Part shown: positions 34,290 through 45,002 of the stretch, piece after piece | How positions within the stretch are numbered: the first letter of the stretch is position 1 | Layout: the number at the start of each line of letters is the position of its first letter | Source: Papaver somniferum | Lineage: Eukaryota > Streptophyta > Magnoliopsida > Ranunculales > Papaveraceae | NCBI RefSeq assembly: GCF_003573695.1 | Contig: NC_039364.1 | Coordinates: 65,740,256-65,804,255 of the forward strand | Direction of reading: 5' to 3' | Length of the DNA stretch: 64,000 nucleotides | Notes under the pieces: generated by a model | The model's database searches: none | What the model was told of the DNA's origin: nothing | What the model saw: only the letters and a program-made list of their open reading frames with translations | Program-made: the position numbers and the translations under genes

Positions 34290-36661
34290 TGTTAGAGCAT
34301 AGCTTGGTCGACCTCGCATGCGTTGCTATATCAAGCATGTTTGTCAATGTTAGTGATCAAAACTATGAGTCTTGATTTCTAGTCTATTATAACTAAGTCT
34401 CAGACTTGGATAGAAAAATGTAGTTGAGCTCAAGGACTTCATGGCGATTCATCATACAACGATGAAGATCTACTCAAGGAACCGTGGAACTTCATCAACA
34501 AAAAGGTATGTGGAGACTTGAACTTATCTATCACTCGAAAGTCTATCTATTCTATCTCCTACTTCTTATGAGACAAAAAGTCGTATGCTATATAGACTGG
34601 ATCATACACATTTGACATTTCAAGCTGAGTATTCACTACTTATCTTTTTATCGAAATCGTGTGTTGGTAAAGCGTTTCGCTTTAATCAAGTTTATCTTCA
34701 CCTAGTGACGAAAGTCATGAAAAGTTTCAATTACTTTGAGAATTGCTCTGACGTGAAACGGTCTGTGAATAATGGCTATATAACGTCCTATGAGAATATC
34801 TCAATGATTGGAATGAGAGTTTAGATTGCATAACCATGTATTCCTTAATCCGAAGTTTTCGAACTTTGTTGATTGAGAGAAACCGGAGGAATTGGCTTTG
34901 CCAAGTCCGCGAAATGACGGAAGTTCTCTTGCCGAGAATTTCTGCTGGGATTTTCTAAAAACTCGTTTGCGTGTTTAGTCCGCGAACTCAGTCCGCGAAC
35001 CTAGTCCGCGAACTGGCGGAAGTCTCTTTGCCGAGATTTTCTGCTGAGTTTGGAAAACTCTGTCGGTTTCCTTAAGTCCGCGAACTTGTTTGTGTGCTTA
35101 AGTGGTTATGATCAAAAGATGTGTTATGAACATGAAACTTAAATTACTAAGGAATGCTTTATGCAAACCGTGGATATAAAGTTCATGAGACGATTCATCG
35201 AATCGAATCATATTTGTTTCAATTGTGTCTTGTGTAGTTATATAAGATCTCATAGCAATTGAACAACTCTCTAACTAGTTCATTTGAGTCAATTAAACTA
35301 GTTATGGTAAAGAATAACTAGGTTAATATAAAATGCTCATATGGTTAACCCTTTGGGTTACTATGTTGAACCAACATACACGTACACGTTTGGGCACGGT
35401 TTTCACAAACCCAGTAAACGTCTACCCAAGTGTGTGTGACAAGCTAAGTTTTCGATCCAACGGTTGAGAAATATTATCTTGAATCTAAATCAGGTTTACA
35501 TCTAACGGTGAATATGGATTGCTTTGTAACTAAGACAAAACCCTGATTTGAAGACTATATATATGAGACATCTAGCATTGTGCAAAACTGATCCCCACAC
35601 GTCTGTGTGATACTAGTGCGCTCGCTAGAGTCGATTCTCCTTTAACCTTTGGTTTTCTTCTCTAAAACCAGGTTAACGACTTAAAGACTTCATTGGGATT
35701 GTGAAGCCAGACCGATACTACTTTTATCGTAGTTGTGTTATCTGATCTTGCATCTTCTATCGTACGAGTACAATCTTTGATTGGCTTGAGATCGTGACAG
35801 TTCTCCGATAGGCAAGATAAAGAAGTCACAAACATCTTCGTCTCACTGTTTGTGATTCCTCGACAAATCGCTTGTGTAGTCAAGAAGGATTGTTGAGAGG
35901 TGATTGATTAATCTAGGTTGTTCTCGGGAATATAAGACCGGATTATCAATTGGTTCCTGTTCACCTTGATTTTATATCTTAAAAACCGAACAAAACCTAG
36001 GGTTTTCTGTGGGAGACAGATTTATCCTTTGATAGACTTTTTTGTGTGAGACAGATTTGTTTATTATCAAGTCTGCGATTTTGGGTTGCATCAACTCTTA
36101 GTTGTGGGTGAGATCAGCTAAGGGAATCAAGTGCGCAGTATCCTGCTGGGATCAGAGGCGTAGGAGTACAACTGTACCTTGAATTAGTGGGAGACTGATT
36201 GGGGTTCAACTATAGTCCAATCCGAAGTTAGCTTGGAGTAGGCTAGTGTCTGTAGCGGCTTAATACAGTGTGTATTCAATCTGGACTAGGTCCCGGGGTT
36301 TTTCTGCATTTGCGGTTTCCTCGTTAACAAAACTTCTGGTGTCCGTGTTATTTATTTTCCGCATTATATTTTTTATATAATTGAAATAATACAGGTTTTG
36401 CGTTAAAGATCATCGATTGGAAATCCATCCTTTGGTTGTTGATTGATATTGATTGATCCTTGGACATTGGTCTTTGGTATCGTCCAAGTTATCTCTCTTT
36501 GATAAATACTCGGAGAGATTGAGATATAAACTCTTTGATATATCTTTTTATTGATTGAGTCTAACTGTCTAGTTGATTCTCATAAAAAGTATATTGGAGT
36601 TTGTCCATACAGATTGCTAAGCGAAATATTGGGTGGTGTTGTTAGACCCCCGCTTTTTCAG
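34290..36661 (+). repeat. Copia 5' LTR
   Basis: Starts TGTTAGAGCA, ends GACCCCCGCTTTTTCA. A TATA-like TATATATAT at 35556-35564 precedes GAGACATCTAGCATTG. Repeats of GTCCGCGAAC occur around 34900-35090. Length 2372, compared with 2377 for the 3' LTR. The two are close but have several small indels. Confidence 0.88.
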
Positions 36662-36663
36662 TT

Positions 36664-36674
36664 GGTATCAGAGT
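36664..36674 (+). promoter_or_regulatory. Primer binding site, initiator tRNA-Met
   Basis: TGGTATCAGAG two bases after the LTR end is the standard copia primer site, complementary to the 3' end of initiator tRNA-Met. Confidence 0.85.
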
Positions 36675-36724
36675 AGGCAAACACGTTAAAGACCTTACAA
36701 GTCTGTGTTTGTAGCGATCTGATT

Positions 36725-38169
36725 ATGGACGAGTCTATCTCTAATAACGTACCAGTTTCGAAATTACCAGATGATTCTAAAAGCTTGGATTCACCTGAGA
36801 GAACGGTCACATCTAAGTCAATATCTAAACATTCTCTTGATGTAAAAACTGTTGATTGGGAAACTCTCCTAGAAGAACAGTTGGATGAACTTTCTGATGA
36901 AGGTGATTCAGATATTGATAGAGATGTTGATGAGGAAGCCTCAGAGTATGTTAAGTTTTTGGATTCATGGAAAATGAAGAAGACTACAACTTCTCATGTC
37001 TCACATCTTCTGATTCCTCTCTATCGAGAAAACAAGAAATTGAGAAGATTTTACGCAGGTGTTTATTTTTCGAATCGTTCTTGTGAATCGATCCTCAAGG
37101 ATTCTGAGGAAAACCTACGTATGAAGTCACTTGAATGTGATAATCTTTATCAAAAGTACTTTTTGTTGGAAGAGAAACTTGAAGAATCTGAAGCAAGGTT
37201 TAACTCTCAACAAATTAGTTTTGATGACAGAGAAAGTGCTTGTCTCGCTCGAGAAAAACGCCTTGAGGCTGATTTAGTTGTTGCTCTTGATAAAATCAAG
37301 ATGTTGGAAGATGACTTGAAAAAGTTCAACACTAGTTCAAGCAAACCACTATGCTAGGAGCAAGTAAAAATCATCGTGATACACGAGGATTGGGCTATAA
37401 GGGAATAGATGCTCCAATTATTAGCAAAGAGGTAAAATTTGTCAAGGCTAATGATTCTTCTCAACAAAAGGTTTCCACTGACGGCAAAAGTGAACTACCT
37501 TCACCTGCAGTTAAGGTTCAAAAGAGCAAAGCTTATCAACCTCCAAAGAGGGCATACATGGATCGAGGTAAGAACATTCCTTATGTTTGCCACTATTGCG
37601 GAAATAAAGGTCACCTGGAAAGGAGATGTCGTTTCCGTATAAGGAATGAGAAACTTCATGATGTTCTTATTTGGGCATCACAAGAAGTTGTGAAACCAAG
37701 ATCATATGTTAAGACTGAACCTCTTAACGTTACAGGTTGTAATTGTCCAACCTTTAGGCAAGGGAATAAGTGCTATGATAAACCTATATTTGCCTATAAA
37801 CGTCGTACGAATCCTTTTCACAAACGTAATGGTTATCAAAAGGATAACTTCGTAAAGACGAAGACAAGATCTGATGCTCCCAACTGGAGAAAGACTAACT
37901 TGCAAAAGAATAGTCAATCCAATTCTCTTCCGAGAATTCTAGAAGAGAGTAATGGGAAGAAGGTTCCAATTGTTCCAATTGTTCATAAAAGGAATGATCT
38001 CCGAGAAAATTCCATGACTATGGAGAAGGCAATATCCATGATGTTGGAACTTAACAAGTTTTTTGGGAAAATGGAATTGGATGTGAAAGGTTCTAAAAGC
38101 GATCTCTTTCATGATAATCCAAAGGTAACTTGTGGTGAGCAAGACTTTGTTCACCCCAATGCAACTTGA
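36725..38169 (+). pseudogene. Copia (SIRE-like) gag C-terminal half with zinc knuckle
   Basis: The first frame (36725-37357) starts 50 bases after the primer site. It has an acidic region (LSDEGDSDIDRDVDEEASEY) and then a long coiled coil (LIPLYRENKKLRRFYAG through LEADLVVALDKIKMLEDDLK). The second frame (from 37351) continues with MLGASKNHRDTRGLGYKG and a CCHC zinc knuckle, CHYCGNKGHLERRC (C-x2-C-x4-H-x4-C), followed by a basic tail ending at 38169. A one-base shift around 37340-37355 separates the two. The N-terminal capsid-type domain found in copia gag is absent, and no pol follows. A function in RNA packaging is possible only from the zinc knuckle; the copy is probably inactive. Confidence 0.8.
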
Positions 38170-40765
38170 TTGTGTTGGAAGTGCATCCTCACCAAGGAAT
38201 GCCCTGCTTTGTATACGGTGAGGAGAGTACGAGAATTGGAGCAAACAGATTATGTTCGGTAAGGCTGTAGAATTCGACTGGATTCTTCTAAAAAGGTATG
38301 TCTATAAACTTGAGCAAGTTTTATGTTTTTATTACTTGTTTGAGTACTTATAATGATCCATGTACCTTTCTTATCGTTCATTTCTACCTAACTTGATCTG
38401 TGTTTAAGGTTCTTAAATGTTTAGGTTTGAAAACATTAGTTCGGGATGTTTGGACTTCATCACATAAAAAGTATGCATAACATCATTTAAAACCAAATTT
38501 AAGTTCGCAAACCCCGTATGCATACTGCTCCAAGATACGAAAATTCGTTTGCAAACCCGTATGCATACTTGACGTCGATATTCGGTAAACTTGTTTTGGC
38601 TGTAACTTCTTCGTCCGAACTCGGATTTACCTCATTCTTTTTGAACTCTCTTCCTATTTGAATTATATTCAAAATGGATATGAGAAACCTTTAATTTGCA
38701 TGAGTTAAGATTGATATTTGTCCTGTCTCTTGTTTTTGAGTATTTTGCTCTGTTTCGTTGCACTTGTTCCACTCCTATTGAACTTGGGCACTTGGATTCT
38801 TGGAGTACTACTCTTCTAAGCTAATTTGTAGCTTTTACAAGAATGTTTTTGGTGAATCACAAAAAAGGAAGTTCAAGAACGGAAAGTAGTACGCAGTGCT
38901 ATGGAATTCTTGAATGTTCACAATCATCCTTTGTGAACTATGGTGCATAGTCGTTATTGACTTTGTATGTTCTTCTTTGATTAAGAAAATATTTTTATAC
39001 GCCTTTGGTAGCTATTCTTGGTGTAAATCCGGGCAAAAAAGAGTGATTCTGCCCTCTAAGGACAAATCATCTTATATGTGCATTACGAGTTTGTCTTGAT
39101 GCCTAGGAAACTTCTTATGAGAATTTATTCTTGTTTTTGAGAAGGATTATTAGAGTTTGGAATAAGCAATTATTGTTTTTACACATAGCTATGTCCAACG
39201 TTTTCATCTTCATGTTTTTAGATTTATTGGTTTAAATTCTAAAAATAGTTGGAGGATGATGTTATTCTGTATTAATCTTTATGATTTTGTGATATTGCAA
39301 TATTTTTATGGGATATGTATTGTTTGCGTCCGTGAACTTGAAGGTCCCATATTGTGTCAAAAGTAAAGTCGTTCATAAATTGATATTCGTATTGATGAAA
39401 GGACGAATGGACTTTTGACAATTACAAAAGTTATTCCTATGCAGTCATTTATTTGATGAAAAATAGGATGAAATCTTTTGTTTGACAAGGATAAAGTCTA
39501 TTATGTCGTTATGCAAATAGTGATGGAAAATAGAATAGATCATTGTATGTTATCCACGGTATTGATCTTCATTGATCCATTTTGTTATGTTTTACCGCGA
39601 AGGCTCCATTGTGTATCTTATGTGAGCACCTTACAACTATGTCGATTAATATTGGCCTTGTTGGTTGTTCCATGAGATGCTATATGTTGAGCATTCTTGA
39701 ACTAAATTAATCATCTTGATTGGTTATTTAGTTATTTGCTACGAAAGTCTTCTTTTGTCGAGGAAAATCTTTTGACAATTAAATTGATTGCTTTGGTGAT
39801 TAGGTTGGTTGTGTATTCCAATTAGATTAATTATAGGTTCTGTTGTAATTAATCTAGTTGAGTTTGTCATATATTCCACAAGTTCTTGTGTTGAGTATAT
39901 GAACGGCTATACTAATCATGTTCTATTGGTTGATGTAGTCGTATATTCCGTAAGGTTTTCCTTATGTTGAGTATTTGAACGATTAAGGTAGTCATCTCCG
40001 TGTAGTTATCTTAGTCGTAGCTCCGTGAGTTTTCTTATGTTGAGCACAATCAATTAAATTGATCACTTTTGTGGTTTGATTTAGTTGCGTATTACGATTA
40101 AATTAATTATGGGTTTACTTGTGATTAATTTGGTTGAGTTTTGGATATAGAAAATCATTTCCATGGTTTTTGGTGTCCAATTAAAAAATCCTTCTTTTCT
40201 TTCGAAATTAAGGTCGCTCTTGTTGTTCTTTCGGGAATGACATCAAATGAGGGAGAGTTCTTTTGAACTTGTGCTTAATGGTAATATCTTGCGGAGTGTG
40301 CGGCTGTGGAAGGGGTTATCTTGTATCTTAAAACTCCTTGATGAATGCATTTAGCTTCGACTTTATGATTGCATCTAAATTAAGTTGGTATGTATTTTTA
40401 TTTTATTCTATGAAATGTCTCTTGTGGAAATTTCATTATGATCCCCTTCTTTTACCTTTGCCAATTTTATTGACAAAAATAGGGAGAAATAATGTAGTTC
40501 ACACTACAATTACATATGGTTTTCGGATCATTGTGTAAGGGGGAGTGTTTCCATGATCGAGATGGAGTATTGACTAAGGGGGAGTGATACATATCACCAT
40601 AGTATTGTTGTTAAATTCGTGATGCAATTGGACTTTGATGTTACATAATGATACTATGACACTATATAATAATGATCGAGAATTTAGATTTCTCTCATTG
40701 TTATAGCTACGGATCCTCAACAAAGGTGGTGCTAAACATACAACCTTTGGGATCATTGGAGTACT
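38170..40765 (+). other. Non-coding internal region of the copia element
   Basis: AT-rich DNA of 2.6 kb with no convincing frame and no pol motif. From about 39090 it parallels 27380-28640 of the other copy. Repeated phrases such as TTCCGTAAG...TGTTGAGTAT occur (39850-40060). GGGGGAGTG tracts lie at 40535-40590. The final purine tract seen at 28782 is deleted, so GGAGTACT runs straight into the LTR. Confidence 0.7.
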
Positions 40766-43142
40766 TGTTATAGCATCGTTTGGTTGACCTCGCATGCGTT
40801 GCTATATAAAGCATGTTTGTCAATGTTAGTGATCAAAACTATGAGTCTTGATTTCTAGTCTATTATAGCTAAGTCTCGGACTTGGATAGAAAAGTGTAGT
40901 TGAGCTCAAGGACTTCATGGCGATTCATCATACAACGATGAAGATCTATTCAAGGAACCGTGGAACTTCATCAACAAAAAGGTATGTGGAGACTTGAACT
41001 TATCTATCACTCAAAAGTCTATCTATTATATCTCCTACTTCGTATGAGACAAAAACTTGTATGCTATATAGACTGAATCATACACATTTGACATTTCGAG
41101 TTGAGTATTCACTACTTATATTTTTCTCGAAATTGTGTGTTGGTAAAGCGTTTCGCTTTGATCAAGTTTATCTTCACCTAGTGACGAAAGTCATGAAAAG
41201 TTTCAATTACTTTGAGAATTCCTCTGACGTGAAACGGTCTGTGAATAACGGCTATATAACGTCCTCTGAGAATGTCTCAATGATTGGAATGAGAGTTTAG
41301 ATTACATAACCATGTATTCCTTAATCCGAAGTTTTCGAACTTTGTTGATTGAGAGAAACCGGAGGAATTGGATTTTCCAAGTCCGCGAACTGACGGAAGT
41401 TCTCTTGCCGAGAATTTCTGCTGGGATTTTCCAAGAACTCGTTTGCGTGTTTAGTCCGTGAACTGGTGGAAGTCTCTTTGCCGAGATTTTCTGCTGATTT
41501 TGGAAAACTCTTTCGGTTGCCTTAAGTCCGCGAACTTGTTTGTGAGCTTAAGTGGTTATGATCTAAATATGTGCTCTGAACATGAAACTTAAATTACTAA
41601 GGAATGCTTTATGCAAACCGTGTCTATAAAGTTCATGAGCCGATTCATCGAATCGAATCATCTTTGTTTCAATTGTGTCTTGTGTAGTTACATAAGATCT
41701 CATATCAATTGAATAACTCTCTAACTATTTCATTTGAGTCAATTGAACTAGTTATGGTGAAGAAGAACTAGGTTAATATGAAATGCTCATATGGTTAACC
41801 TTTTGGGTTACTATGTTGAACCAACATACACATACACGTTTGGGAACGGTTTTCACAAACCCAGTAAATGTCTATCCAAGTGTGTATGACAAGCTAAGTT
41901 TTAGATCTAACAGTTGAGAAATATTAGCTTGAATCTAAATCAGGTTTTCATCTAACGGTGAATAAGGATTGCTTTGTAACTAAGGCAAAACCCTGATTTG
42001 AAGACTATATATAAGAGACATCTAGCATTGTGCAAAAATAATCCCCACACGTCTGTGTGATACTAGTGCGCTCTCTAGAGTCGATTCTCCTTTAACCTTT
42101 GGTTTTCTTCTCTAAAACCAGGTTATCGACTTAAAGACTTCGTTGGGATTGTGAAGCCAGACCGATACTACTTTTATCGTAGTTATGTGATCTTATCTTG
42201 CATCTTCTATCGTACGAGTACAATCTTTGATTGGCTTGAGATCGTGAGAGTTCTCCGATAGGCAAGATAAAGAAGTCACAAACATCTTCGTCTCACTGTT
42301 TGTGATTCCTCGACAAACCGCTTGTGTAGTCAATAAGGATTGTTGAGAGGTGATTGATTAATCTAGGCCGTTCTTCGGGAATATAAGACCGGATTATCAA
42401 TTGGTTCTTGTTCACCTTGATTTTATATCTTAAGACGGAACAAAACCTAGGGTTTTCCGTGGGAGACAGATTTATCCTTTGATATACTTTTCTGTGTGAG
42501 ACAGATTTGTTTATTATCAAGTCTGCAATTTTGAGTTGCAACAACTCTTAGTTGTGGGTGATATCAGCTAAGGGAATCAAGTGCGCAGTATCCTACTGGG
42601 ATCAGAGGCGTAGGAGTACAACTGTAACTTGAATTAGTGGGAGACTGATTGGGGTTCAACTATAGTCCAGTCCGAAGTTAGCTTGGAGTAGGCTAGTGTC
42701 TGTAGCGGCTTAATACAGTGTGTATTCAATCTGGACTAGGTCCCGGGGTTTTCTGCATTTGCGGTTTCCTCGTTAACAAAACTTCTGGTGTTTGTGTTAT
42801 TTCTTTTCCGCATTATATTTTTTATATAATTGAAATAATACAGGTTGTGCGTTAAAGATCATCGAATGGAAATCCAACCTTTGGTTGTTGATTGATATTG
42901 ATTGATCCTTGGACATTGGTCTTTAGTACCGTCCAAGTTATCTCTCTTTGATAAAGACTCGCAGATTTTCATTTGCTTGAGTAAAGATCAAATCGAGAGA
43001 TTGAGATATAAACTCTTTGATATATCTTTTTATTGATTGAGTATAACTGTCTAGTTGATTATCATAAAAAGTATATTGGAGTTTGTCCATACAGATTGCT
43101 AAGTGAAATATTGGGTGGTGTTGTTAGACCCCCGCTTTTTCA
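40766..43142 (+). repeat. Copia 3' LTR
   Basis: Starts TGTTATAGCA, ends GACCCCCGCTTTTTCA; 2377 bases. Relative to the 5' LTR it lacks part of the GTCCGCGAAC repeats and has an insertion near 42961-42995. CTGAT follows at 43143-43147. Confidence 0.88.
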
Positions 43143-43311
43143 CTGATATCATCACGAACGCCTGATGTTGCTCACTCATGGGGGAGCCTAAAATACCCAA
43201 AGCCTAATCATGCGCGAAGGACTTGCCTAGCGGAGACAGAGCTAAGTAACTATCCTTAAACTAAATGTTTTATATCTAGTAGGTATGTTCAATAAATTTT
43301 AAATATCTTAG

Positions 43312-44670
43312 TGTTGAGACGTGCAAATTCCTCAACACTCACCACTGTGTTGCCAGGAATGCTTCCTCAACACACCGTCTTCTTGGTGTTGAGACGTGCA
43401 AATTCCTCAACACCATTATTGTGTTTCCAGTCATGCTTCCTCAACACATCATTTCTCTTAGTGTTGAGACGTGCAAATTCCTCAACACTCACCACTGTCT
43501 TTCTAGGAATGCTTCCTCAACACACCCTCTTCTTGGTGTTGAGACGTGCGAATTCCTCAACACCACTATTGTGTTGCCAAGCATGCTATCTCAACACATC
43601 CTTTCGCTTAGTGTTGAGACGTGCAAATTCCTCAACACTCACCACTGTGTTGCTAGACATGCTTCCTCAACACACCCTCTTCTTGGTGTTGAGATGTGCA
43701 AATTCCTCAACACCACTATTGTGTTGCCAGGCATGCTGCCTCAACATATCCTTTCTCTTAGTGTTGAGACTTGCAATTCCTCAACACTCACCACTGTGTT
43801 GCTAGGCATGCTTCCTCAACACACCCTCTTTTTTGGTGTTGAGACGTGCAAATTCCTCGATACCACTATTGTGTTGCAGGCATGCTGCCTCAACACATCC
43901 TTTCTCTTAGTGTTGAGACGTGCAAATTCCTCAACACTCACCACTGTGTTGCTAGGCATGCTTCCTCAACACACCCTCTTCTTGGTGTTGAGACGTGCAA
44001 ATTACTCAACACCACTATTGTGTTGGCAGGCATGCTTCCTCAACACATCCTTTCTCTTAGTGTTGAGACGTGAAAATTCCTCAACACTCACCACTGTGTT
44101 TCTCGGCATGCTTCCTCAACACACCCTCTTCTTGGTGTTGAGACGCGCAAATTCCTTAACACCACTATTGTGTTGCCAGGCATGCTTCCTCAACACATCC
44201 TTTCTCTTAGTGTTGAGACGTGCAAATTCCTCAACACTCACCACTGTGTTGTTAGGCATGCTTCCTAAACACACCCTCTTCTTGTTGTTAAGACGTGAAA
44301 ATTCCTCAACACCACTATTGTGTTGCCAGGCATGCTGCCACAACACATCCTTTCTCTTAGTGTTGAGACGTGCAAATTCCTCAACACTCAGCACTGTATT
44401 GCTATGCATGCTTCCTCAACACACCCTCTTCTTGGTGTTAAGACGTGCAAATTCCTCAACACCACTATTGTGTCGCCAGGCATGCTTCCTCAACACATCC
44501 TTTCTCTTAGTATTGAGACGTGCAAATTCCTCAACACTCACCATTGTGTTGCCAGGCATGCTGCCTCAACACATCATTTCTCTTAGTGTTGAGACGTGCA
44601 AATTCCTCAACACTCACTACCGTGTTATCAGACATCACTGCATCAACACATCTTCATATTAGTGTTGAAA
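43312..44670. repeat. Minisatellite, 75-bp monomers in 150-bp dimers
   Basis: Two alternating monomer types of about 75 bases each open with GTGTTGAGACGTGCAAATTC and close CTTCCTCAACAC. Type A continues CACTCACCACTGTG and ends CACCCTCTTCTTG; type B continues CACCACTATTGTG and ends CATCCTTTCTCTTA. Type A starts recur at 43921, 44071, 44221, 44371 and 44521, exactly 150 bases apart. About nine dimers are present. Each monomer contains TGTTGAG...CTCAACA inverted pairs. The unit is divisible by three and lacks stops in some frames, so long ORFs on both strands are by-products. Position between internal DNA and 3' LTR resembles the tandem repeats of Retand-type Tat elements. Confidence 0.92.
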
Positions 44671-44775
44671 TGCGCCATATCTGCTTGCTCCTAGCCAGCC
44701 AAAGCAGCGCCATCTACATTTCCTAGCCAGCCAGTGCCCGTTCCGCGGACCAATTTGCAGTGCCACCTCTGCTAA

Positions 44776-44976
44776 TCAGTAGCCAAAGTTGCAGCACTGA
44801 TGCCAACACCCCGTGGCCAAGCCGAATTTATGCAAAGCCTCCAATGCAAAGATCACAGATTCTTCATGCCTCCTGACAAAGGTTAGCCAAATCTTCCTGA
44901 CAATCTCTTCATGACTTGTCGTTTCGATTTTATCCTTGTCTATCACCATCTCATGCTTACCCCGCAACAATGCCAC
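44776..44976 (-). CDS. Short antisense ORF near the M 3' LTR
   Basis: Sixty-six codons on the strand opposite to the element: MALLRGKHEMVIDKDKIETT, then EEIVRKIWLTFVRRHEESVI, ending HQCCNFGY. Composition is protein-like and not repetitive. The location, antisense and just before the 3' LTR, is comparable to the antisense ORF of the W element at 345-900, but I see no sequence resemblance. It could be a remnant of an antisense ORF or a chance frame. Confidence 0.25.
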   Translation of the reverse strand: MALLRGKHEMVIDKDKIETTSHEEIVRKIWLTFVRRHEESVIFALEALHKFGLATGCWHQCCNFGY

Positions 44977-44987
44977 TGTTCCGAGCT

Positions 44988-45002
44988 AAGCAGGGGACTT
45001 AA
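44988..45002 (+). promoter_or_regulatory. Polypurine tract before the M 3' LTR
   Basis: AAGCAGGGGACTTAA lies directly against TGTTGATGG and nearly matches the W-family tract at 2296-2310. Confidence 0.65.

Larger units (their letters stand above)
34290..43142 (+). mobile_element. Non-autonomous SIRE-like copia element, gag only
   Basis: A structurally complete element of 8853 bases: 5' LTR 34290-36661, primer binding site at 36664, partial gag 36725-38169, non-coding 38170-40765, 3' LTR 40766-43142, flanked by CTGAT. The internal region is about 4.1 kb. It has no protease, integrase, reverse transcriptase or RNase H motif in any frame supplied or read. The purine tract expected before the 3' LTR is also missing. 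It would need enzymes from a related full copia element. It is inserted in the M element and splits it cleanly. Confidence 0.88.

Noticed and set aside
43421..44662. A 413-codon open frame as a protein-coding gene
   Set aside because: It lies wholly in the 150-bp tandem repeat. The unit is a multiple of three without stops, and frames on the opposite strand are open too. No non-repeat sequence is included.
43312..44670. CRISPR-like array
   Set aside because: Repeats are directly adjacent 75-base monomers without unique spacers, in a plant retroelement.
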